Below the pieces are notes generated by a model. It ran no database searches and was not told where the DNA came from. It saw only the letters and a program-made list of their open reading frames with translations. The position numbers and the translations under genes are program-made. 64,000 nucleotides of DNA from a bacterium (GTDB taxonomy: Bacteria > Electryoneota > Electryoneia > Electryoneales > Electryoneaceae): positions 62,001 through 126,000 of the forward strand of contig JAHLLB010000003.1 of assembly GCA_020444425.1 (NCBI GenBank), in the 5' to 3' direction. Shown in pieces: positions 8,927 to 16,564 of the stretch (the first letter of the stretch is position 1; the number at the start of each line of letters is the position of its first letter).

Positions 8927-8941
8927 CTCACTCCGATACCG

Positions 8942-9943
8942 TCATCCCGCTAAGGCAAGGTTTCTCAGTCGTGTAATCGCCAGCAATCGTTCGGCCAGCA
9001 GCAGCAGGAACGCTGCAATCGCGAACGGATAGAACAGTTCTTTCCAATTGCGGATGTGTTCGATCTCGACCTCGGTGCGTTCCATCTGGTCGATCCGCTC
9101 ATAGATAGCACGCAGGGCTTCGGTGCTGGTTGCACGGAAGTATTGCCCGCCGGTCAGATCCGCGATATGCCGGAGCAGGTCTTCGTCAATGCGCACTTCC
9201 ACATTTCGATAGGATATCGCCCCGGACGGGGTCCGCACCGGCGCGCGGGCGTTGCCGCGCGTGCCAACGCCGATGGTATAAATCTTGATGTCGAGCTCCG
9301 CTGCCGCGCCCGCCGCAGTCAACGGGTCGGGCTGGTCGACGTTGTTGACGCCGTCCGTAAGCAGGATCATCACCTGGCTCTTGCCATCTCCGTTGCGGAG
9401 GCGGTTCGCTGCGACGGCGATCGCCTTGCCGATGGCGGTGCCGTCCTCGACCACGCCCGCCTGCATCTGGTCCATCAGGCCTTCGAGCACTTCGTAGTCG
9501 AGGGTCAAGGGTGCCCACGTGAACGCTTCGCCCGCGAACATGACCAGGCCGATGCGGTCGGAGATGCGCCCGTCAATGAATTCCTTCGCGACCATCTTCG
9601 CTGCCTCGAGCCGGTTTCGCGGTTCGAGGTCTTCAGCGAGCATCGAGGTGGAGATGTCGAGCGCCATCACGATGTCGATCCCCTCGGAGTGAACCACCTG
9701 TTCATCAAGAGATGCTCGCGGACGTGCGACGGCCACAACAAGAAGAATCACCGCAAGCACGCGGAGGATGAATGGCACATGACGCAGCAGGGGACGGTAG
9801 CGTCCCATCAACGGCTTCAGGTTGCTACTTGAGGGGAAGGTGATGGTCGGTTGCGACACACGTTGCCGCCACCAGTACCAGCCAATCATCAGCGGCACGA
9901 TCAGCAGTCCGAGAAAGGCCCACGGGTTCGCCCATTCAGTCAT
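8942..9943 (-). CDS. batA: BatA membrane von Willebrand A protein
   Basis: 333 residues with membrane segments near 8-24 and 55-73, a vWA domain with complete MIDAS (D96-x-S98-x-S100, T in DGTAIG, LTDGVNN) and a C-terminal membrane segment near 308-327. This is the BatA/BatB architecture; position upstream of the batB fusion and downstream of moxR/DUF58 identifies it as BatA. It starts 4 bp before the upstream gene ends (ATGA overlap at 9940-9943), so the two are translationally coupled. Confidence 0.9.
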   Translation of the reverse strand: MTEWANPWAFLGLLIVPLMIGWYWWRQRVSQPTITFPSSSNLKPLMGRYRPLLRHVPFILRVLAVILLVVAVARPRASLDEQVVHSEGIDIVMALDISTSMLAEDLEPRNRLEAAKMVAKEFIDGRISDRIGLVMFAGEAFTWAPLTLDYEVLEGLMDQMQAGVVEDGTAIGKAIAVAANRLRNGDGKSQVMILLTDGVNNVDQPDPLTAAGAAAELDIKIYTIGVGTRGNARAPVRTPSGAISYRNVEVRIDEDLLRHIADLTGGQYFRATSTEALRAIYERIDQMERTEVEIEHIRNWKELFYPFAIAAFLLLLAERLLAITRLRNLALAG

Positions 9944-11097
9944 GAACGGTCCTCCCGCGTTTCGGACTCAGAGAGATCTCGATCAGCGAATTCTGCTGAA
10001 GGTGATGAAAGCGAGTGTTTCTCGGGGTCGGAAGAGGTCGACCACGAGGACGGCTCCGTAGGCTCGGCGGACTTCTCAAACGTACTCCCCACGGAGCCGC
10101 CGCGTGGATTTTTAGTCGTAGATACTGAACTGGCAGAAACTTCGGCCGTGGTGTCTGAACCGTTTTCCTGCTCACTCAGCTCAGGTCTGGGCCGGAATTC
10201 GTCGATTATACTCTCGACATCAGAGTATAAGTTCCCGGCGGACTTGCCGTCCAGCGTCCCTCGCGCGAATTTTACCATATCCGAGGCAGTCAGGAGCCCG
10301 TGCAGTTTCTTGCTATCGAAAGAAATAGTAGCGCTTTTCATCCATCGGCGGACCTCGTGAGAGGTCATCTCCAGGATGGGCTCCTCAAATTCTCGCTCGA
10401 GCAGGCGCTTAGTTATGAAAACGAGTGTACTGACATAACCCTTTATGTCACCTCGCGCGAGCGGGTTGTCGTTCCTCAGGGCCGCCATCGCGGCCATCGC
10501 CTGCTCATAGGGTTCCAGTTCGGGAATGATGAAGTCGCCATCCTCGCCGGCGCGTTTCCGGTGTGTCCACCAGTTCCAGGCCAGCCAGCCGAGCAGGATC
10601 AGCGCGAGCACGCCACCCACCCATGGACCATAATACTTCAGCCAGTCCTGCAGGGTCATCTTCAGGTCGGCCTGGCTTTTCAGTGGACGCATGGTAACGC
10701 TCGTATCCGCGAGCACCGAGGCGATGTACATGCTGTCGGCGGGCAGGGTCCACGGGTCCGCGCCGACGGTGAAGTCGACCGGGCCGGTAGAGAAGTAGCC
10801 GGTGTCGTATGCGGCAACGGTCAGCTGCAATGCGACGCCGGGCAGGTCTCTCGCTTGCTTGCCGGACAGAGTATCGATGCTGAGGATGTGAAACTCGCCG
10901 AGCTGTTCACCGACGGCAGGCCACTCGATGCCGGTGAGGTCGGTGTGGTCCGGGATCACGATGCGGACGTTCACCGGGTCGCCGACGCGCGCCGTGTCCG
11001 GGCTGATCTCGAGATACGGGATCGGCGGATCCTGGGCGAACGCGAACAGTGCCAGTGCGGGTATCAGGCAGAGTACAAACAGGGAGCGAGGGGTCAT
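9940..11097 (-). CDS. Bat operon membrane protein with DUF4381/BatD-like architecture
   Basis: 385 residues from ATG 11097, which overlaps the DUF58 stop in an ATGA arrangement. Signal peptide at 1-21 (LFVLCLIPALALFAFA), a periplasmic beta-sandwich of about 120 residues (YLEISPDTARVGDPVNVRIV), one membrane segment near 155-173 (VGGVLALILLGWLAWNWW) and a cytoplasmic helical domain (YEQAMAAMAALRNDNP) followed by a Ser/Thr/Glu-rich disordered tail of about 80 residues. This matches the small BatD-like or DUF4381 protein usually found between DUF58 and BatA. The tail is coded by DNA less GC-rich than its neighbours (about 9960-10290). Confidence 0.75.
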   Translation of the reverse strand: MTPRSLFVLCLIPALALFAFAQDPPIPYLEISPDTARVGDPVNVRIVIPDHTDLTGIEWPAVGEQLGEFHILSIDTLSGKQARDLPGVALQLTVAAYDTGYFSTGPVDFTVGADPWTLPADSMYIASVLADTSVTMRPLKSQADLKMTLQDWLKYYGPWVGGVLALILLGWLAWNWWTHRKRAGEDGDFIIPELEPYEQAMAAMAALRNDNPLARGDIKGYVSTLVFITKRLLEREFEEPILEMTSHEVRRWMKSATISFDSKKLHGLLTASDMVKFARGTLDGKSAGNLYSDVESIIDEFRPRPELSEQENGSDTTAEVSASSVSTTKNPRGGSVGSTFEKSAEPTEPSSWSTSSDPEKHSLSSPSAEFADRDLSESETREDRS

Positions 11098-11984
11098 CGT
11101 TTCCGCTCCCGTTGCTTGAAGAACCGGACCAGCGGCCGCAAATACGGCTGGTCGGGTTCGGTCAGATCGATGACAACACGGTCGATGTTGTTGCGGCGGA
11201 AAAACTGGGCGATATCGCTCTCTTCCCGGGATTTGCCCAGGTGGTAAGCAGCGCGCACAGTTTTGTTCGAGGTGTCGAACCACACCACTTCGCCGGTTTC
11301 CGGATCTTCGGCGGCGAACCAGCCGACATTCGGCACTTCCCGTTCACGCGGATCGATGATGTGCAGCGCGACGAGGTCGTGCTTCGCGCCGGCGACCTTG
11401 GCGGCATTTCGCCACGAATCGGACTCGGTCTGGAAGTCTGAGATGAGGAACACGATCGCGCGTTTGTTCAGCCCGCGCAGCAGGGTTTCGAGGCCGACGG
11501 TGAGGTCGGTGCCGCGTCCTTTGGATGACCACGCGAGCAGATCGCGCACCATGCGCAGGGTGTGGCGAGTCCCGCCTTTCGGGGGGATGTATTCCTCGAG
11601 CCGGTCGCTGAACAGCACCATCCCCACCTTGTCCTGATTGCGGATGGCGGAGAAGGCGAGCACGCCGGCGATTTCCGCCGCCATCTCGCGTTTGAAGGAC
11701 GCGACGCTGCCGAAGTCGCCGGACGCGGACACGTCCACCAGCAGCATCACATTCAGTTCGCGTTCTTCCTCGAACAGCTTGACAAAGGGTTTTCCTTCGC
11801 GCGCGGTCACATTCCAGTCAATGGTGCGGACCTCATCGCCCGGGACATACTCCCGCACCTCGCTGAACTCGATGCCGCGGCCCTTGAATGCGGAATGGTA
11901 TTCCCCGCTGAAAAGCTCATTGACCGCGCCGCGAGTGCGAATCTCGATGTTGCGAACCTTGCGCACGAGCTCGCGGGTGGTCAT
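11094..11984 (-). CDS. DUF58 family protein
   Basis: 296 residues, no membrane segment. The central DUF58 signature is clear (FKGRGIEFSEVREYVPGDEV then RTIDWNVTAR), followed by a vWA-like fold (LLVDVSASGDFG; ISDFQTE). DUF58 proteins are almost always encoded beside MoxR ATPases and Bat-type vWA proteins, as here: it starts within the last bases of moxR (ATGA overlap at 11981-11984). Likely a cytoplasmic adaptor or substrate partner of the MoxR ATPase; the mechanism is not established. Confidence 0.92.
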   Translation of the reverse strand: MTTRELVRKVRNIEIRTRGAVNELFSGEYHSAFKGRGIEFSEVREYVPGDEVRTIDWNVTAREGKPFVKLFEEERELNVMLLVDVSASGDFGSVASFKREMAAEIAGVLAFSAIRNQDKVGMVLFSDRLEEYIPPKGGTRHTLRMVRDLLAWSSKGRGTDLTVGLETLLRGLNKRAIVFLISDFQTESDSWRNAAKVAGAKHDLVALHIIDPREREVPNVGWFAAEDPETGEVVWFDTSNKTVRAAYHLGKSREESDIAQFFRRNNIDRVVIDLTEPDQPYLRPLVRFFKQRERKR

Positions 11985-12973
11985 GGCACTTCCACTCCCA
12001 TCAGGATGTCATCGACGATGCTGTCGCTGGTGCGTCCCTCGGCTTCCGCCTCGAAGCTCGGCAGGATGCGATGCCGCATCACGTCATGCCCGATCGCGCG
12101 AATGTCTTCCGGGATCACGAATGCGCGTCCCTGCAGCACGGCCCAGGCTTTCGCCGCCTTGACGAGGAACAGCGTGGCGCGCGGGCTGGCGCCGAAGTTG
12201 ATCAGCTCTTTCAGGTTGTCGAGACCGAATTTCTCGGGGTCACGGGTCGCGAACACCAGATCGAGGACATAGTTCTCGATCTTTTCGTCCACGTAGACCC
12301 GGTCCACAATATCACGCGCAGCGAGGATGGTCTCCGGCTTGATGATCGGCGTAACGGTCGGCGGAGCGCCGATGTGGCCGTGCAGACGCAGAATCTGGCG
12401 TTCTTCCTCACGGTTCGGATAGCCGACTTGCAGCTTGAGCATGAACCGGTCGACCTGCGCTTCCGGCAAGGGGTACGTTCCCTGCTGTTCGATCGGGTTC
12501 TGTGTCGCCAGCACGAGGAACGGGCTCGGCAGTTTGTGCGTCTCTTCGCCGAGCGTCACCTGCTTTTCCTGCATCGCTTCGAGCAACGCCGATTGCACTT
12601 TCGCCGGGGCACGGTTGATTTCGTCCGCGAGAATGAACTGGGCGAAAATGGGGCCGGTCTTGGTCTCGAAGGTGCCTTCACGGGGATTGTAGATCAACGT
12701 ACCGACGAGGTCGGCGGGGAGCAGGTCCGGTGTGAACTGAATGCGGTGGAAGCTGCCATCAACGGCGGAGGCAAGGGTTTTCACCGCCAGTGTTTTCGCC
12801 AGCCCGGGCACGCCTTCCAGCAGCACGTGTCCGTCCGCCAGCAAGCCCACCAGCAGGCGTTCCACCATGTATTCCTGTCCAACGAGGACCTTTGCAACTT
12901 CATCGGTGAGTTGCCGTAACGGTTGGCTGACGCTTTGAACCTGTTCGGTGACAGCCTGAATATCCTGGTTCAT
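11981..12973 (-). CDS. MoxR-type AAA+ ATPase
   Basis: 330 residues. Walker A GVPGLAKT at 54-61, Walker B FILADEINRAP near 112-122, sensor 1 LATQNP, and the MoxR lid domain at the C-terminus. MoxR ATPases act as chaperone-like remodellers for vWA-domain proteins such as BatA and BatB. It is the first gene of the operon moxR-DUF58-DUF4381-batA-propeller-batBC-batD(-batE), with each of the first three junctions overlapping by 4 bp. About 800 bp of repeat-rich non-coding DNA lies upstream and presumably carries the promoter. Confidence 0.95.
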   Translation of the reverse strand: MNQDIQAVTEQVQSVSQPLRQLTDEVAKVLVGQEYMVERLLVGLLADGHVLLEGVPGLAKTLAVKTLASAVDGSFHRIQFTPDLLPADLVGTLIYNPREGTFETKTGPIFAQFILADEINRAPAKVQSALLEAMQEKQVTLGEETHKLPSPFLVLATQNPIEQQGTYPLPEAQVDRFMLKLQVGYPNREEERQILRLHGHIGAPPTVTPIIKPETILAARDIVDRVYVDEKIENYVLDLVFATRDPEKFGLDNLKELINFGASPRATLFLVKAAKAWAVLQGRAFVIPEDIRAIGHDVMRHRILPSFEAEAEGRTSDSIVDDILMGVEVP

Positions 12974-13530
12974 CGAATCCTCAGTCCCCTGTTGCTGAAT
13001 TGGTTTGGTTGTGTGATGGGTGAACGTATCGCACGGTTACAAGTGTAGACGCCGGGGAGCTCGACAGCAACGCGCTGCACGCGAATTCTTTCTCCCTCGA
13101 AGTCCGCTGCGGTCACTCAAGAGGTCGCGGCAAAGTTCCAGATCGGCTTCAGGATGGAGAGCGGAGGGAGAGGGAGAGCGCTGTGTGGCCCGGCATGGTG
13201 TTTTTGTCCGAGTCGGGTATCGCGGAGGGGGAGGGAGATTCAAAATGGAACGGCGGTCGGGGTTGTGTGTGCAATCCAATGAGAGCCGGGATCAGGAATT
13301 TTCGGATCTATTTCTAAGAAAAAGTCATACGTTCACTTGCGAAGCCTGAAGTTGCAGTATATACTTCAATTAGGCGAGGTCGTCATTCGGTTCTACGTGC
13401 GTTAACAACGAACCTATTGAGTGCAGCATGACTCATACTTTACCATTGGGGCGCCACGAGGCCCAATGGCGACCAGACGGAGAGATGCCACCCTGAGCAC
13501 GGGGTGGCATTTGCCGTTTGTAGCTTCGAG

Positions 13531-13611
13531 TCCTGAGTCCTGAGTCCTGAGTCCTGAGTCCTGAGTCCTGAGTCCTGAGTCCTGAGTCAGGAGTGGTGAG
13601 TGGTGAGTGGT
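13531..13611. repeat. Heptanucleotide tandem repeats (TCCTGAG)8 and (GAGTGGT)3
   Basis: Eight perfect consecutive TCCTGAG units occupy 13531-13586, followed by the linker TCAG and three GAGTGGT units at 13591-13611. The 7-bp period is not codon-compatible and no gene covers it. Unit and spacing exclude a CRISPR array. Similar 7-bp periodicity occurs at three other intergenic sites in this window. Confidence 0.9.
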
Positions 13612-13626
13612 GAACCAACTGACGTG

Positions 13627-13650
13627 GCCGTGTTTGTTTACAAACGCGGC
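13627..13650 (+). repeat. Dispersed hairpin element, family 1, copy A
   Basis: GCCGTGTTTG, TTTA, CAAACGCGGC: a 24-bp imperfect palindrome. The same outer bases (CCGTGT...ACGCGG) with other, again complementary, inner arms occur at 50424-50446, 50469-50491 and inverted at 59511-59536. Confidence 0.75.
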
Positions 13651-13677
13651 TGCGCCGCTCTTGGATAGTCGATATGC

Positions 13678-13697
13678 CCACGACATTTATGTCGTGG
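13678..13697. repeat. Dispersed hairpin element, family 2, copy A
   Basis: CCACGACAT, TT, ATGTCGTGG: perfect 9-bp stem. The core GACATTTATGTC recurs in inverted orientation at 52064-52075, with a related downstream flank (GGATGATCC here, GGATCGTCC there). Confidence 0.7.
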
Positions 13698-13778
13698 ATG
13701 ATCCAACGATTCCGTGTCTGAGTCTACAAATTATCTGACCCGTGCGGGCAGGTACTGGGGACAAAGTGTCCCCGTCCA

Positions 13779-15098
13779 TTAGCGGTCATATTCGATCTCA
13801 TGCCCACGCACGGACTCGTCGATCTGTCCCTGCCAGTAGACGCGTTGTCCCATTACCCACGTGCCCACTGGAACACCCTGTACCTCCGTGCCATGCCACG
13901 GTGACCATTTCGTCTTCGTCAACTGGTTTTCGTCGAGGATGGTGTGGGTTGCGTTCATGTCGATCAGCACGAGATCGGCGTCGTTGCCTTCCGCGATCTG
14001 TCCCTTGTTCGCGAGATGCCAGATCTCGGCGGGTTTGGTGCACATCCAGTGCACGACCTGTTCCAGCGTGCAGCGTCCCCGGTTGACCTGGTTCAGCATC
14101 AGCATCAGCGAGTTTTCGACGGCGGGAATGCCAGACGGCGACTTGGGATACGGCTGCGATTTTTCCTCGAGTGTATGCGGAGCATGGTCGGTGGCGATGA
14201 CCTCGATGGTGCCGTCCAGCAGGCCGCGCCACAGTCCGTCGTTATCGGCGAGGGTCTTGAGCGCCGGATTCATCTGGATGCGTGAACCGAGCCGCGGGTA
14301 ATCGTCCACGTTGAAGAACAGGTGATGCGGGCAAACCTCGGCGGTGACCGGCGCGCCAGCCGCCTTTGCCTCGCGGATCAACGGGACTTCGTCCGCCGTG
14401 GACATGTGCAGCACGTGGAACGGGTGGTTGTGCCGTGTCGCGAGGTCAATCGTTCGTTTCGTCGCAATGACAGCGGCTTCATGGTTGCGGATCTGGCTGT
14501 GTACCGCGATGTCGACTTTGGTTTTGTCGCCGATCAGACGGGCAGTGTTGGCACGGACCAACGTCTCGTCCTCACAATGCGCACAAATCGGCAGCATCGT
14601 CTCGGCGAAGATCGCTTCGAGCGCGTCCTGTTCATTCACCAGCAGGTCGCCGGTGCTGGACCCGATGAAGATCTTGATGCCCGGGGTGCGGGTGGCGAAT
14701 TTGAGCACGTCCAGGTTGTGCGGTGTCGCGCCGACGTAGAAGCCGTAATTGACCAGCGATTTCTCTGCGGCGATATCGAGCTTGTCGATCAACGCTTCGA
14801 GCGTGGTCGTGGTCGGGTTGGTGTTCGGCATCTCGAGGAAGCTGGTGACGCCGCCCCGGGCGCAGGCACGGGATGCGGTGCGCAAATCTTCCTTGTGTGT
14901 CAGGCCGGGATCGCGGAAGTGCACCTGGTCGTCGATCACGCCGGGAATGAGGTGCAGCCCGTCGGCGTCGATGACTTCGTCGGCGTGGGTGGTGCGTGGC
15001 GCGCCGATGGATGCGATTTTCCCATCCGCGAGCAGGATGTTGAGCCTGGTGGTTTCAAATGGGAGGACGCAGGTCGCTCCCAGGATCAGGGTACGCAT
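13779..15098 (-). CDS. pyrC: Dihydroorotase, amidohydrolase superfamily
   Basis: 439 residues. Dihydroorotase closes carbamoyl-aspartate to dihydroorotate in pyrimidine synthesis. Seen: the motif [17 protein letters not shown] at 56-72, [14 protein letters not shown], a conserved HxxHMS-like segment ([10 protein letters not shown]) and [12 protein letters not shown] near 300. The usual metal-binding HxH appears as Q58-V-H60, so the first histidine is replaced; I recall the same QVHFREPG form in Bacteroidetes dihydroorotases, so activity is probable but not proven. Length fits the class I family. It is a single gene upstream of the Bat operon, with no other pyr genes nearby. Confidence 0.87.
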   Translation of the reverse strand: MRTLILGATCVLPFETTRLNILLADGKIASIGAPRTTHADEVIDADGLHLIPGVIDDQVHFRDPGLTHKEDLRTASRACARGGVTSFLEMPNTNPTTTTLEALIDKLDIAAEKSLVNYGFYVGATPHNLDVLKFATRTPGIKIFIGSSTGDLLVNEQDALEAIFAETMLPICAHCEDETLVRANTARLIGDKTKVDIAVHSQIRNHEAAVIATKRTIDLATRHNHPFHVLHMSTADEVPLIREAKAAGAPVTAEVCPHHLFFNVDDYPRLGSRIQMNPALKTLADNDGLWRGLLDGTIEVIATDHAPHTLEEKSQPYPKSPSGIPAVENSLMLMLNQVNRGRCTLEQVVHWMCTKPAEIWHLANKGQIAEGNDADLVLIDMNATHTILDENQLTKTKWSPWHGTEVQGVPVGTWVMGQRVYWQGQIDESVRGHEIEYDR

Positions 15099-15258
15099 AG
15101 TTGCTTCCGGCAGTGAATTCGAGACGCCACAAGGTAGTGTCCTCCAGCGCGGATGTCAGTACCAATGGGTTGCCAGCATGGCCTTTCAGGGTGTAACGTT
15201 CGTTCATTGAACAAGTCAGTCACACCCCGGTGACTGGGGGCACGGTTTGGGAGGAGAG

Positions 15259-15915
15259 GTGAAGACGAAGGCGTTGTTGTTGACGTTGCTGCTGACGATG
15301 CTGGCGCTGCCCGCATTGGCGACGGAACCGGTCTATGGAATCAAGTTGGGCTTGCACAATCCGAAAGCGACCACGACCGGGCTGTTGTTCGGTTTTACGG
15401 CGGGTTCGGAAATCGACGAGCGGTTCGACGCCGGCCTTGGGATTGATTTCTTCCGCAAGACCTACACTGAGACGACAGAGATCGTTGATCCGAACGGTGG
15501 CGGCCAGATCAACCCGACCATCGAAGTGCCGGACTTCGAATCCAGCGTCACGATGATCCCGATCATGGCGAATGTGAAGTTCAAGATCCCGATGGGGAGC
15601 GATTTCCAGTATCCGCTGCTGCCGTTTGTGCAGCTTGAGGGTGGGTACGTGCTGAGCTGGTACGGTTTCACCAACTATGAGACCGACGAGGACGAGAGCA
15701 AGTTCTTCGGCGGTTGGGGATTACGTTTCGGTGTTGGCGCGATGTACCAGATCGGTTCGTCGTCCCGGGTGTCGCTGGACGTTTACTACATGTCGGCGAA
15801 GCTGAGCCGTGAGGACGACAATGAAGAGATTGGCCGCCCGGTGATCACAGAGTTGGATCTGAGTGGTGTCGGCATCCGTCTCGGACTGCTGTTCGGCGGC
15901 AAGAAGATCGAGTAG
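15259..15915 (+). CDS. Outer-membrane beta-barrel-like protein
   Basis: 218 residues. GTG at 15259 is chosen because GGAGGAGA lies directly upstream; a TTG 12 bases earlier is in frame. Signal peptide at 1-21 (LLLTLLLTMLALPALA), then alternating amphipathic strands rich in Gly and aromatics (GLLFGFTAGSEIDERFDAGL, WGLRFGVGAMYQIGSSSRVS, ISGVGIRLGLLFGG-like end), as in 8-stranded outer membrane barrels. The last residues GLLFGGKKIE are barrel-like but do not end in Phe. It is divergent from pyrC with 160 bp between. Specific role unknown. Confidence 0.75.
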   Translation: MKTKALLLTLLLTMLALPALATEPVYGIKLGLHNPKATTTGLLFGFTAGSEIDERFDAGLGIDFFRKTYTETTEIVDPNGGGQINPTIEVPDFESSVTMIPIMANVKFKIPMGSDFQYPLLPFVQLEGGYVLSWYGFTNYETDEDESKFFGGWGLRFGVGAMYQIGSSSRVSLDVYYMSAKLSREDDNEEIGRPVITELDLSGVGIRLGLLFGGKKIE

Positions 15916-15946
15916 TCCGGATCAACCACGCGGGGATAAAACGACG

Positions 15947-16067
15947 CGTCATTCCGAACGGAACGAAGAGGAGTGAGGAAGAGCCAGCCTTGAGTTTTGC
16001 GATTTAAGGTGGTTGGGAATAAGCTGGACCTTCTTCGGTCGCAAACGGACGCGACCTCAAAATGACG
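15947..16067. repeat. MITE-like palindromic element with CGTCATT termini
   Basis: The left end CGTCATTCCGA (15947-15957) and right end TCAAAATGACG (16057-16067) are inverted copies with 9 of 11 bases matching. Inside lie GAACGAAGAGG on the left and CCTTCTTCGGTC on the right, extending an imperfect palindrome. This form resembles the GTCATTC...GAATGAC class of non-coding dispersed repeats found in many environmental bacteria (from memory). No second copy occurs in the window. Confidence 0.55.
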
Positions 16068-16182
16068 TGCTGGCCACCTGTCGACTCAAGTACAAGGTTT
16101 TTCGTTCACAGAAAACTCGTTCACGGATAGTCGAAGTCTTGTTGATCGAAGACTGAAGTAAGGATTTCCTGACTCCGGGGAA

Positions 16183-16275
16183 ATGGGTGAATTCTCCGGT
16201 TGTGCTGGAACCACGTGACCTGATGAGTGTATGTTGGGCAGCGAGCGGCGATGGTGCCGCTCGTTTTTGTGCGGC
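16183..16275 (+). promoter_or_regulatory. Possible threonine attenuator upstream of thrS
   Basis: A 12-codon frame (16183-16218, ATG to TGA) encodes MGEFSGCAGTT, ending in two threonine codons, with GGGG just upstream of the ATG. Starting 24 bases after its stop is a hairpin CGAGCGGC/GCCGCTCG (16242-16263) followed by TTTTT. Its 3' arm can instead pair with GCGGC at 16271-16275, giving mutually exclusive structures. The layout resembles leader-peptide attenuation, but two Thr codons are few and thrS starts about 290 bp further on. Confidence 0.3.
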
Positions 16276-16564
16276 AACGCAAAGAAGACAACGATGAAAC
16301 GCAGCATCCTTCCAGCAGATGAGGTGAAGTCCCGGGCACCCGCCCGGGACCTGACCACGTTTCCCGCGCTTTACGTGGCGGCTTAAGCGGCGGTAGCCAA
16401 CCGCTCTCACTGCCTCCACATCCAGTCTTTACCCTGAGCAAACACCTGAAGAGTTCTCGGTTGAGTCGCGAAGAATCTCGCGGTTTCGCCTTGTTGTGGC
16501 GGAGGTGAGACGATATCTTCCCGGTTCAACTGAGGGGTGACAACGATAGCCAGTGAGCGAAAAT

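Larger units (their letters stand above)
12974..13778. other. Repeat- and hairpin-rich intergenic region upstream of moxR
   Basis: No credible gene. From 13443 to 13773 there are five separate inverted repeats: CCATTGGG/CCCAATGG 13443-13469, ATGCCACCC/GGGTGGCAT 13485-13510, GCCGTGTTTG..CAAACGCGGC 13627-13650, CCACGACAT/ATGTCGTGG 13678-13697 and GGGGACA/TGTCCCC 13757-13773. They are interrupted by a heptanucleotide tandem array. The moxR promoter is expected in 12974-13440 but I could not pick a convincing one. Confidence 0.7.
15916..16552. other. Intergenic region: palindromic element plus structured leader upstream of thrS
   Basis: 637 bp without a normal-size gene. It contains a 121-bp inverted-repeat element (15947-16067), hairpins AGTCTT/AAGACT 16135-16154 and ATTTCC/GGAAAT 16164-16184, an 11-residue leader frame ending Thr-Thr (16183-16218), a terminator-like hairpin (16242-16268), and a strong GTCCCGGGC/GCCCGGGAC hairpin near 16328-16350. 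Confidence 0.6.

Noticed and set aside
6547-8953. Long plus-strand frames opposite batB/batC and the propeller gene
   Set aside because: Antisense to genes with clear domains and operon context; composition is that of shadow frames.
13531-13611. CRISPR array
   Set aside because: Units are 7 bp with no spacers and no cas genes.
13414-13686. Small protein frames across the heptamer array
   Set aside because: They consist of translated TCCTGAG repeats with no start signal.
16235-16268. T-box riboswitch upstream of thrS
   Set aside because: TGGTGCCGC resembles part of the T-box core, but only about nine of fourteen core positions agree, and no Stem I, specifier loop or AG bulge could be traced.
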